From: Porphyra umbilicalis
Lineage: Eukaryota; Rhodophyta; Bangiophyceae; Bangiales; Bangiaceae
Reading direction: 5' to 3'
NCBI GenBank assembly: GCA_002049455.2
Contig: KV918815.1
Coordinates: 1 to 64,000 of the forward strand
DNA: 64,000 nucleotides
Each line of letters opens with the position of its first letter. Position 1 is the stretch's first letter. Below are positions 10,980 through 22,100 of the stretch, piece by piece. Position numbers and translations under genes: made by a program. Below the pieces are notes generated by a model, which had not been told where the DNA came from, made no database searches, and was given only the letters and a program-made list of their open reading frames with translations.

Positions 10980-13900
10980 GTTCCTCTGGCGGTGACCTGC
11001 CGGCCCTCGCGGTGGTGGGTCGGCTGCCGCGCCCGGTCGGGCGGCGCGGCCTGGCGAGGCGGAGGGGCGCAGCCCCCCCTCGCCGTCACATAACTGGGAG
11101 TTCCCGGCGTGTTTGTTCAGATGGCTTGACTACTTCCCCCGACGACAGTGACTGCCCTTTTACCCCCCTTGCCCCGTCCCCCGCGCCGCCCGGCGCGGGC
11201 GACCGCGCCTTTGCCCCCCCCCCCACGCCCGCCCTCAGTCCTCTGGCGCTTCTGCCCCCCCCCCCCCCCCCCGCAGTCCGTCTGCTCGTTCGTGCTCCCC
11301 CCCCCCCACGACGGCCCCGCCGGCTGGTGCGGCCGACGCGGCCGATGCGCACCGCTGCCCGGTTGAGACCTGCGGCGCGACTGCGGCGGGCAACCCGCTG
11401 TGGCTCGGCGTCCGCGCGCACCTACGGGACGCCCACAAGGCCTCCGACGTGGCGGCGGCGGTGCTGGCGGCCAACCGGTTGCGCGGCTGCCGCCACTGCG
11501 GCGCCTTGCTTCCTTCTGGTCGGTCGACGACCGCCCGCCTGGCACTGGCGGAGCACGAGGCGGGCTGTGCTGCGCGCCCAGGCGCGCTCGCCGCCACCCT
11601 GGCGACCCGCGCGGTCCCGGGCCCTCCGGCGGTGGGTGGCGCCGCGGCGGCGTCGGCCGTTGCCGCGGCGGTGCCCTCTCTTTCCGTGGAGGGTGGGTCT
11701 GGTGTGTCTGTTGGTGCGGCCCTGCCCCTGGGCGTCTGCCCGTTGCTCAGCTGTGGTGCGGCCGTGGGGGAGGGCGACGCGTTCGTCGAGCACCTGCGCA
11801 CGGCGCACACGGCGGTGGACGTGCCGCCCGAGCGCCTTGCGGAGGCGCAGCTGGGGGGCTGCCGGCACTGCCACCGCCTATTTTCAGTGGTGCGGACGGC
11901 GTCCGGGCATCGCCCCCTGCGCTCGCACGAGCCCAACTGCCCGTCGCACCCGCTGCTGCAGGGGGGGGGTGGTCGTGCGGCGGCTGTGGCGGCAGCCACC
12001 GCGGCGGGTGCGGCGCCGGCGACGGCGGCCGACTTGGCCAACTGGGCGACACGCACGTGCTGCGTTGTGGGTGGGTGCACCGCCACGTTCCGCGGCGCCG
12101 TGACGCCGCGCACGCTGCCGGCGCACCTGGCGCGGTCACACAAGCTGGCGGCGGTGCCGGGGGAGTGGGTCCGCGCGCTGCGGTTGGCCGGGTGCCGCTA
12201 CTGCGGTCGCCCATACCGCACCGTGGTCGACTGGCAGCGGCGGACGTCGCTGTCACGTCACGAGGTGCGGTGCGACGCGCGGCCCGCGTTGGCAACGGAG
12301 GACGATGAGGACTCGCCGCCGCCGCCGGACGGCGAAGCGGGGGGTGCCCCTGCCAACGTCAACGACGGCGCCCGCTCGGCGCTGGTCGACGCGGCCAGAA
12401 ACAGGACGGGCGGGGGCGCACTCCTCCCCCCCCCCCTCCCCCCCCCCCCGCTCAACGCTATTCTCGGAGGAGCCAAGCGAGTGGGCGCGGCGGCGCGGGG
12501 CTTTTTTGCTGCTGCAGGCCCCAACCCCCGACTCGTGGCCGGCGCTGGTGGCGTCCGGCGTGCGCACCGCCGACCACGTCGCCGCCTCGCTGCTGCCAGC
12601 GTGGCGGCAGCTGGGTGCCGACGCGCTCTCCTGGGTGCGGCGCGAGCCGGGCAACGCCACCGCGTGGCTGTGGCTGATGACCCTCCCCTCCCTCCTCTTT
12701 CACGTCCCCGCGCGCACGCGGGGAAGGGGGGAGGGTCCAGCGCCGCTGAGTCACGCCGCGCGCGTGTCCGCGCTCCTCGACGGGGACTTTGCGGCCGGGT
12801 TGCGGGACCGCAATGTCGGTGTGTGGCGCGAGCCGCCCGAGTCTGCGGGCACGGCCACCACGCCGGCGGCCGTGGCGCCACCCGCTTCGCCTCCCTCACA
12901 CCCGCCCACCCCCCCTCCCCCCCCCCCGCCCGACTCGCCGGCTGCGCCCCTTCCCCCCCCGCGGGTTGGGCCGGGCGTCCCCGTCCGCCCGACAAGCGCC
13001 CGGCTGCACGTGACACGCGTGCAGCGCCGGGCGCTCCGCCAAGTGTGGCGCGGCCGCCTGAGCGCCGCGGCGCGCACCCTGCAAGGGGCGCCGGTGGCGC
13101 CCCACACGGGCGCCGTCTGGCGGGCGGCGCGGCGGCTCTTCCCTCGCGCCACGCCGGGGCTGGCGACGACCGAGTCGGTCGAGGCCGACTTTGGCCCTGA
13201 GCTCGACGCCGCCGCCGCGCACGGCGTGGCCGCGGGTGCCCCGCTGGGCTTGTCGGCGGCGGCGGTGGTGGCGACCATCCGGTCTGCCGCGCGCAGCTCC
13301 GCCCCGGGCCCGTCCGGCCTCCGAATGGAGCACCTGTGGGCGCTGGCGGAAGACGGGCGCGACGTGCTGGTGGGCGTGGTGCGGCTGTTGGCCACCGAGG
13401 CGGCGACGACGGTGGTGCCCGCGGTGGCGAGTCACGCGCTGGCGGGCGCCGAGCTGCTGCTGCTCGTCAAGCCGGGGGCGCCCGACGCTGACGGGGTGCC
13501 CCGGCTCCGCCCGATCGGGATGCCGGAAACCATCCGCAAGCTGGTTGCCGGGTCGCTGGCGCGCGTCCTGCGCGCGTCGGCGGCCGCGCTGATGGCGCCG
13601 CTGCAGCTGGGCATCGGCGTTCCCAACGCGTGCGAGCGCCTCTTGCACGCGTTGGAGGCCCAGCTGGAGGCGCCGCCGGAGGAGGGGGTGCTCCTGCTGG
13701 ACTACAAAAACGCGTTCAACCTGATCTCCCGCGCGGCGGCGCGGGCGTTCATCGACCGCGCCTTTCCGTCCTTGACGCCGCACGTGGCGGCGACTTACGG
13801 CGGCGCTCCGCCGGCGGTGTACGGGTGGGCGGCGGCGCGGTGCGGCGGCGACGGTGCCGGCGACGGCGACGGCCGCGACGGCCGGGGCGGGGCGGGCGAC

Positions 13901-15975
13901 GGCGGCGCCGGTGGGGCGGGTGACGAGGACCCCCCCGGCCTGGTCGATGAGGACGACGACGCCCACCCGCCCCGGTGGGTGCCCCCCCCCCCGCCCGACG
14001 GGTGCTCACCGTCGAGCGGGGGACGCAGCAGGGGGACCCGCTGGGGCCCTTTCTGCACGCCGCCGCGCTGATGCTCGTGCTTTTGCGTCTGTCGCGCCTC
14101 CACCCCGCGCACGTCATCGACGCATTTCACGATGACGTGCGCGCGGTGGGGCCCGTGGCTGGGCTCGGCGCGGTGATGGCGTCGGCGGCGCGGGTTGGGG
14201 CGCTCGTCGACGCGGAGCTGTCGCCCACCAAGTGCGTGGCGTGGTCGCCGGGCGCACCCGCGGCGCCGCCCGACCTGACAGCCCAGTGGCGGTCGGAGGG
14301 GGTGGTGCAATTTTCTATCCCTGTCGGCCGCCGCGATTTTGTGGCGGCGCGCGTCGCGGCCATGGCGGCAGAGCACGCAGCGGGGGTGGCGGCGATTGTC
14401 GCCCTGCCGGAGGAGGAGCTGCAGACCAAGCTGCTCCTCCTCCGCCTGTCGCGGGGCCGCGCGTGACGTACGCGCTGAGGTCTCTCCCCCCCGACGCGGG
14501 CGCCACGTTGGCCGCCGCCGTCGACGCGGACTTGCAGCGGACGGTGCTCTCCCTTCTGTGCGACGCAACGGACGGCGCCGAGGTGCGCGCGGCGTTGATT
14601 GCGCGCGCCGCGCTGCCCGTCCGCATGGGGGGGCTGGGCGTCGGAGATCGTTCGCGCGTTGCGGCGGCGGCCGTCGTGGCGTCCTGGGCGGACGCTGCTG
14701 TGCACTGCCACCGGGCGGCGGCGCCGGCGTTGGCCGACCTGGCTGGTGCCCTGCGGGACACCAACCCGGTTGGTCCTGCAGCGCCCGCCGGCGCCCAGGT
14801 TGACACCCGGGCGTGGCCGGGCGCCCCTCGGGCGGGCGCTGCGGCTGCTGCTAGCGCCGCTGGCGCTCCACCGGCGGCCGACGCGACGCCGTCGGCGCGT
14901 CGCCCCCCATCCTCCCGGGCCTTCTGGCGGCCGTCGCCGCCCTGAACGCCGCGTCCGGCGCGGCGCCCGCACCCCCCTCAACCGCCCCCGACCTCCTTGC
15001 CCCCCCTGCCGACGCCCATATTGCGGCGACCGGCCTACTCCGCGTCGCGGGGGGGACTCGGCTGAGTTGGGCGCGGCTGCTCGGGGGGGCGCGGGCCCCG
15101 TCCCAGCGGGACCTGGCGGGGCCCGTGCACCTTGCCGCGCTGGAGAGGCTGCGGGCCTCCCTGCCGGATAACGCCGACCTCGCGCGGCTGGCTGCCTGCC
15201 ACGGGGCGGGCGCTGGCCTGTGGCTGTCTGCGCTACCAGCGCCCGGCCGCCCGCTGGCGCCATCGGCGGGCGGGCCATGAAGATGGCCACCCGCCTCTGG
15301 CTTGGCGTGCCCCCTGTCGCGCGGACGGCGGTGGCGCGCCGGTGCGCGTGCGGTGCTGCGGTGGACGCGTACGGCGTCCACTTCCTGGCGGCTTGCAGCG
15401 CCCCTCGTGCATCGTCAATGCCACGTTTCGCCACAACACGCTTGTGGCGCGGACGGCGGACGCGCTGCGCGCGCACCCGCAGTGGCGGGACGTCGTGGTG
15501 GAGGCGTCGTCGGCGCTTTTCAGTGCGGCACTGAGACGCTTCGCCCGGACGTGCGGGCGGTGCGCGTGCAGACCGGGGGGGTGGTACGGGGCGACGTCGC
15601 CGTCGCGTCGGTCTTCACCGACAAGGTCGTCGCGGACGTGGTCGCCCGGCCTTCCTGGCTGTGGCGGCGGTGGGGCGCGAGGCGCGCAAGGTGCGCAAGT
15701 ACGCGCCGCGCCTCCCCGCCGCCGACCCGCCCGCTGTCTTCACCCCACTGGTGTGGGAGGTGTTCGGCCGCGTGGGCCCCGCGTCCGCGGACTTCTTGCG
15801 CACCGCCGTCGGTGGTCCGGGGCGCTCGCGCGCGCTGGCGTCGCTGCTTACGGACGCGTCCACTATCATTTGGCGCTATAACGCGCGCATGCTGTGTGAG
15901 GGTTTTTCGAGGTGTGACGCGAGGGGGCGGGCCACTTTGGACGCCCCAACTGCTTTGGCCCGAGTTTCCGGTTGA
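10976..15975 (+). pseudogene. Non-LTR ORF2: zinc fingers, reverse transcriptase, restriction-like endonuclease, unit 1
   Basis: ORF2 starts at ATG 10976 overlapping the ORF1 stop. Six zinc fingers lie at about 11356-12272 as three pairs: a C2H2 (Cx4C...Hx4H) followed by a CCHC with GCRxC. The RT follows: APGPSGLRMEHL (~13300), RPIGMPETIRKLVAG (~13510), LLLDYKNAFNLISR (~13690), GTQQGDPLGPF (~14022) and the catalytic box FHDDV (~14128, in place of FxDD/YADD), then ELSPTKC and LPVRMGGLGVG (~14620). A CxC...H...C knuckle (RRCACGAAVDAYGVHFLAAC) precedes a nuclease-like stretch, with TLRPDVRAV, GDVAVASVF and EARKVRKY matching a PD-(D/E)xK fold. At least six frame changes are needed (about 11300, 12430, 13990, 14460, 14940, 15400 and 15650), so no continuous product can be made as the sequence stands. 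Confidence 0.8.
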
Positions 15976-16189
15976 GTGGGGCCTCGGCCTCATTTCGTAG
16001 TTAGCGGACATTAGGTCCGGGCCTGATGAGCAGCACCCTATTCAACCCCACGAGATGAACCTGGTGAACAGTCTACGATTACCCGCTCGAGGCGGCTCGG
16101 AGACGAGTGGCTGTGCCGGGCGAGACGGTGACGTGGCGGAGGGGTGCGTTGGGGGTCCGGGCACCCCCCCCCGCGGCGGCGCGGCGGCG

Positions 16190-19184
16190 ATGGACGCGGC
16201 GGCGGCCGGGGGGGCCGCCGCCGTCGCCGCGACGACGCGCGCGATCGCGGCGTTGCTCGACGCCGTCGCCGTGAACGCGACGGCGGCGTCGAAGCGAACG
16301 CTGCTGCTGCTGACAGTTGCGCATCTGACAGAGGATCGATTGGCTGGGGATGGTCCAATTTACGATTCTCGCTTTTCATTGGCTGGCGCGGCGCCGCTAA
16401 TCGCTATTAGCGGCTTAGCCGGCGCCGCTATCCCCCCCACCCCCGCGTGCTCCCCCACCCCCGCCGCTGACCGCCCCGCCCCCCCCGCCCCTTCGCCCCC
16501 GGCTCCCCCGCTCCTGCTGCTGCTGCCCCCCCCCCCCCATCGACGGGGAACCCTTCCCGCTGCCGCCCGGCCGCCGCGGCCGCAAGGCCCGCCGCGCGGC
16601 GCGCCGCCATGCCGCCGCCGCGACGGTGGCTCCTCGCCTGCTCGCCGCTGCTCCCGCCGCCGCCGGCGCCGACGCCGGCCTGTCTCCCCCTCGCGGTTTC
16701 CGCGCTCCCCCCCCCGTGGTTGCGGCGGCGGCTGCTGCCGCCGCCGCCCCCGCCGCGGTCGCCCGCGACGCCGGGCCCCCGCCGGCGCCGCCAACGTCGG
16801 TGCCGGCGGCCCCCCCCCCCCCCCCTACCGGCCGCCCCTGCGGCGGCCGCCCAAGACGCGGTCGCCGCGCCTGCGGCGGATCCCCGCGCTGCCCCCCGCC
16901 CGCGTCCCGCGACGTGGGCCGACGCGGTGGTCGGCGGGCGTGGGGCTGCCCCTGTGGCCGTGGCCGGCGGCCGGCGGCCGCCGCCGCGCGGCGGCAAACA
17001 CAAGGACGCTGTGGCGGTGCCGCCGCCGGGCGGCGGCGAAAAATCAAGGCCAAGGACGGAGGCGCTGCCGCGGCGGCGGCCGCTCGGCTCGCCCGCGCGA
17101 CCGCCGCGGGCGCCGCGCTGCGCCGCCTCGCCGCCGGGTCGCCCCCGCCGGTGACGCTGCGGACTGTCTACGTCCGCGGCGTCGCCCGCGAGTCGCGCAC
17201 CTGGCGGCTTCGTGAGCTGCTGTCGGGCGCCACAGGGCTGCCCAAGCGGGCGGTCGTCGACGTGACCGCGCCGGCGACCTCGCAGAGGTGCGCCTGCTGG
17301 CGCAGCACGCCGACGCGTTTGAGGCGGCGGTGGCGCTGTCGCCCGCCGCCGCCACGCTAACGCTCGTGCGGGGGGTCGACCCCCTCTCGCCGTCGCTGCT
17401 GGGCGCCCCGCGCCGACGCGGGCTGTCGGCGGAGGCGGCGTGCGAGGTGGCGCGCGCGTTTTACGTGGCGCGCCGCCGCGCCAAGCTCGCGTCGCTAGAC
17501 GAGCGGGTGGGCATGCCGCCCGCCCACCGGGACGCCCTCCGCCCGCTGCTGCACCGGGAGCTCGCCCCGTACGTGCAGCAGCTGGGTGCTGGTGGTGGCG
17601 TGGTGGGCGGCCGCGTGGCGCTCCCGGCGGCGGCGGCCGCCGGTGCCGTTGCACAGCGCGGTGGTGCCGCCCGCCGCGGGGCGGACGGCGCTCGCCTGGT
17701 TCCGCCCCGGGGGTGGCGACCGCGGAGGCGGTCGACGCCGACCGGCCGGGCGCCGAAAATTTCCAGCCGGCGGCTTCGCCCCCGCGTCGGCTTCGGCCAC
17801 CCGTCTGAAATTTCAGTATTGCCTCCAACCCCCCCACGTTTTCGGCCGCCGCCGAAGACGACGCGGCGGCCGAGGAAAATTCTTGCGCCGACGGGGACGG
17901 GGTCGATCCCGCATCCGGGATCGGGATGCGGGTGGTCGCCACGACGGCGACCGACCCCCCCCCCGAATCGGATGCGCCTCGCCCCGGCGGGCCGCAAATT
18001 TTTGCAGTGTCCTTCTCGCTCGGCGGCTGCCGCACGCCCCCGACCAGCCCCCGCATTGGGCGGCCCCCCCGACGCCCCCGCCGCGCGTGGCCCGCCATTC
18101 GCTTGGCGCCGCTGGCCACATGGCCGCCGCGGGCGGGGCGGCGGCCGCGGACCTGTCGGCGGGCCCGGCAGCCTCGCTCCCCCCACTGGCCGACGCCGTC
18201 GCTGCGGTGGTTGGGCGTGCACCGGGCGGCGCGGTCGGCGCCCTCTCGCTGGCGGCGGCGATGTTCCGCGTCGCGGACGGCGCCGTGGCTGAGGCCGCTG
18301 ACGCGGCTGCCCCACCGCGGCGCCTCGATCCGGCCGCCGCGGGGCGCGCGCTGCGCGGCCGAGGCGCGCGGCGTGCGCGTCGCGGCGTCGGCCGCCGCCA
18401 CGGCGGACGTGGACTTGGCGGTGTCGTGGCCGGCTCCCCCCCCCCCGACGTCGCCGCGCCCAGGGGTCCTCGACGCCGGCGGCGTCGCCCTGCGACCGCG
18501 GTGGGTTGCGGCGGGCGGCCGCGCGCATCGTGGCCGCCCATGACGCGCCGGTGCCGTCGCGCGCCGCCTGCGGGCGACCGCCCTCGCGGGCGTCGCCCGG
18601 CGTGCGCGGGGCGCCGCCGCCGTGCTGTCGCCGCTGCTGCTGGGCCGACGCCGCTGCCGCCGCGTTGGTGCGCCTCCCCCCGACGGGGGAGCGACGGCTG
18701 TGGCTCGGGGGGGGGGCGGTTCTGTGCGCGCCCGCCGCTGGTGCGCGCGCTCCCCCGCCGACGCCCGCCGCTAAGCGGCGCGTGCGGGCGGACCCGACTC
18801 CGAGTCGGGGCACCGCTCTGCGAGCGCGGCGCTGCGCGACCTGTCGGCATTCTGGGCGGACGCGAGGGGCCTGGCTGCGCGCCGCCGCTGTGGCGCCGCC
18901 GCTCGTGCCTGGCGCGGCGGCCGGGCGATTGCGCGCGTCACCGGCGGTGGCGCCGCCGCGGACGGCAGCCGGGTGTCCGGCGCGTGCCCGCGACTCGCTT
19001 TGGCGGGGGGGTTCCCGCGGCGCCCCAACCTGACGGTTGGCGTGCCGTGCGCGCCCTCCGCGCCATGTGTGACGACTGCGTGTGCGTCCGTGGCCGCGTC
19101 GCCCCCGGGCTCGACGAGGCTCCGGGCGCCGCGCCATCGGCGGCGCCGCCTGCCCCACCCCCCCCGTTTGCGACGCTCCACTAA
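16190..19184 (+). pseudogene. Non-LTR ORF1, unit 2 (multiple frameshifts)
   Basis: Counterpart of the ORF1 in unit 1. It opens with MDAAAAGGAAAVAATTRAI and reads through TLLLLTVAHLTEDRLAGDG and a hydrophobic segment (FSLAGAAPLIAISGLAGAAI) that could be a membrane-active or buried helix. The RRM-like part (VYVRGVARESRTWRLREL) is present near 17165, but frame changes occur near 16530, 17050, 17265, 17705, 17990 and 18330. The stop TAA (19182-19184) is followed immediately by the ATG of ORF2. Confidence 0.65.
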
Positions 19185-22100
19185 ATGAGTACCTCTGGTG
19201 GTACCTCGCCGGCCTTCCCGGGGATGGGCGGCGGCCGCGACCGGCAGGCGGCGCGGTTGGCGAGGCGGAGGGGCGCAGCCGCCCCTCGCCGTCATATAAG
19301 TGGCGGTTCCCGGCGTGTTTGTTCGGATGGTTTGACAACTTCCCCCATGACAGTGACTACCCTTTACCCCCGTGCCCCGTCCCCCTCGCCGTCCGGTGCG
19401 AGCGACCGCGCCTTTGCCCCCCCCCCCACCGCCCGCTCTCCTCGTCTCGCGCTTCTGCCGCCCCTCCCCCCCCCGCTCTCCTTCCGCTCGCTCGTCGTCC
19501 CCCCCCGCGCCGGCCTCGCCGGCTGGTGCAGCCGCCGTGGCCGACGGGCACCGCTGCCCGGTTGCGACCTGCGGCGTGACCGCGGCGGGAACCCGCTGTG
19601 GTTGGCGTCCGCGCGCACCTGCGGACGCGCACAAGGCCGCCGACGTGGCGAAGGCGGTGCTGGCGGCCAACCGGCTGCGTGGCTGCCGCCACTGCGGCGC
19701 GTTGTTCCTTCCGGTCGGTCGACCACCGCCCGCCTGTCGCTGCGGAGCACGTGGCGGGGTGTGCTGCGCGCCCGGGCGCGCCCGCCGCCGCGCCGGCCGC
19801 CCGCGCGGTTGGGGCCCTCCGGCGGTGGGTGGCGCCGCCGCCGCGTCGGCCCTGGCCACGCCGCCGCCCTCTCTTGCCGCAGACAGCGCTTCTGGTGTGG
19901 CCGGTGTTGCGGCCCCGCCCCTGGGCGTCTGCCCTTTGGTCAGCTGTGGCGCGGCCGTGGGGGCGGGCGACGCGCTGGTCGAGCATCTGCGCACGGCGCA
20001 CACGGCGGTGGACGTGCCGCCCGCCCGCCTTGAGGCGGCGCAGCTGGGGGGCTGCCGGCACTGCCACCGCCTGTTTTCGGTGGTGCGGACGGCGTCCGGG
20101 CATCGCCCCCTGCGCTCGCACGAGCCCAACTGCCCGTCGCACCCGCTGCTGCAGGGGGGGGGTGGTCGTGCGGCGGCTGTGGCGGCAGCCACCGCGGCGG
20201 GTGCGGCGCCGGCGACGGCGGCCGACCTGGCCAGCTGGGCGACGCGCACGTGCTGCGTGGTGGGGGGTGCACCACCACGTTCCGCGGCGCCGTGACGCCG
20301 CGCACGCTGCCGGCGCACCTGGCGCGGTCGCACAAGCTGGCGGCGGTGCCGGCGGAGTGGGTCCGCGCGCTGCGGTTGGCCGGGTGCCGCTACTGCGGCC
20401 GCCCATACCGCACTGTCGTCGACTGGCAGCGGCGCACCTCGCTGTCGAGGCACGAGGCGCGTGCGACGAGCGGCCACCACGGGAGCCGACGCGAGGCCGA
20501 ACTGCCGCCGCCGCCGGCGGCGACGCGGGGGGCTCCTGCCCAACGTCGGCGACGACGCGCACCCGGCTGGCGGCGGCGCCGCCGTCGACGGGGCGGCAGC
20601 TGGCACCCCGCCCCCCTCCCCCCCCCCCCACAGTGTTTCGGCTAGCCGAGCGAGTGGGCGCGGCGGCGCGGGGCTTTCTGCTGCTGCAGGCCCCAACCCC
20701 CGACTCGTGGGCGGCGCTGGTGGCGTCCGGCGCGCGCACCGCCGACCACGTGCCGCCTCTCTGCTGCCCGCGTGGCGGCAGCTGGGCGCCGACGCGCTCT
20801 CCTGGGTGCGGCGCGAGCCGGGCAACGCCACCGCGTGGCTGTGGTGATGACCCTCCCCTCCCTCCTCTTCCACGTCCCCGCGCGCACGCGGGGCAGGGGG
20901 GAGGGTCCAGCGCCGCTGAGTCACGCCGCGCGCGTGTCCGCGCTCCTCGACGGGGACTTTGCGGCCGCGCTGCGCGACCGCAATGTCGGTGTGTGGCGCG
21001 AGCCGCCCGAGTCTGCGGGCACGGTCACCACGCCTGCGGCCGTGGCGCCACCCGCGTCGCTCCCCTCACACCCGCCCACCCCCCCCCCCCCCCCCGCCCG
21101 ACGCGCGGCTGCACCCCTTCCCCCCCGCGGGTTGGGCCGGGCGTCCCCGTCCGCCCGACGAGCGCCCGGCTGCACGTGACACGCGTGCAGCGGCGGGCGC
21201 TCCGCCAAGTGTGGCGCGGCCGCCTAAGCGCCGCGGCGCGCACCCTGCAAGGGGCGCCGGTGGCGCCCCACACGGGCGCCGTATGGCAGGCGGCGCGGCG
21301 GCTCTTCCCGCGCGCCACGCCGGGGCTGGCGACGACCGAGTCGGTCGAGGCCGACTTTGGCCCTGAGCTGGATGCCGCCGCCGCGCACGGCGTGGCCGCG
21401 GGTGCCCCGCTGGGCTTGTCGGCGGCGACGGTGGTGGCGACCATCCGGTCTGCCGCGCGCGGCTCCGCCCCGGGCCCGTCCGGCCTCCGGATGGAGCACC
21501 TGTGGGCGCTGGCGGAGGACGGGCGCGACGCGCTGGTGGGGGTGGTGCGGCTGTTGGCCACCGACGCCGCGACGACGGTGGTGCCCGCGGTGGCGAGCCA
21601 CGCGCTGGCGGGCGCGGAGCTGCTGCTGCTCGTGAAGCCGGGGGCGCCCGACGCTGACGGGGTGCCCAGGCTCCGCCCAATTGGGATGCCGGAGACACTG
21701 CGCAAGCTCGTTGCGGGGTCGCTGGCGCGCGACCTGCGCGCGTCGGCGGCCGCGCTGATGGCTCCGCTGCAGCTGGGCATCGGCGTTCCCAACGCGTGCG
21801 AGCGCCTCTTGCACGCGTTGGAGGCCCAGCTGGAGGCGGCGCCGGAGGAGGGGGTGCTGCTGCTGGACTACAAGAACGCGTTCAACCTCATCTCCCGCGC
21901 GGCGGCGCGGGCGTTCATCGACCGCGCCTTTCCGTCCTTGACGCCGCACGTGGCGGCGACGTACGGCGGCGCTCCGCCGGCGGTGTACGGGTGGGCGGCG
22001 GCGCGGCGCGGCGGCGACGGTGCCGGCGACGGCGACGGCCGCGACGGCCGGGGCGGGGCGGGCGACGGCGGCGACGGTGGGCGGGCGACGAGGACCCCCC

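Larger units (their letters stand above)
7783..16036 (+). mobile_element. Non-LTR retrotransposon, tandem unit 1 (about 8.25 kb)
   Basis: The unit runs from CCTATTCA at 7783 to the same sequence at 16037, where an almost identical unit begins. It has a short 5' leader, ORF1, and ORF2 with zinc fingers, reverse transcriptase and a C-terminal PD-(D/E)xK-like nuclease. The 3' end reads TTAGCGGACATTAGGTCCGG, then CCTGATGAGCAGCA, with no poly(A) or simple-repeat tail. Architecture (N-terminal fingers, RT, CCHC, restriction-like endonuclease) places it with the RLE-type LINE groups (R2/NeSL/CRE-like in the broad sense); finer placement needs a tree. Several frame changes, mostly at C or G runs, make it non-functional as read. 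Confidence 0.85.

Noticed and set aside
10192-11089. Long minus-strand frames opposite ORF1/ORF2 of the non-LTR units
   Set aside because: Antisense shadows of coding GC-rich sequence; plus-strand motifs explain the region.
16020-16080. CTGATGAG at the non-LTR unit junction as a hammerhead ribozyme core
   Set aside because: No matching GAAA strand or pairable stem II/III could be found around it; the nearest CGAGA does not fit.
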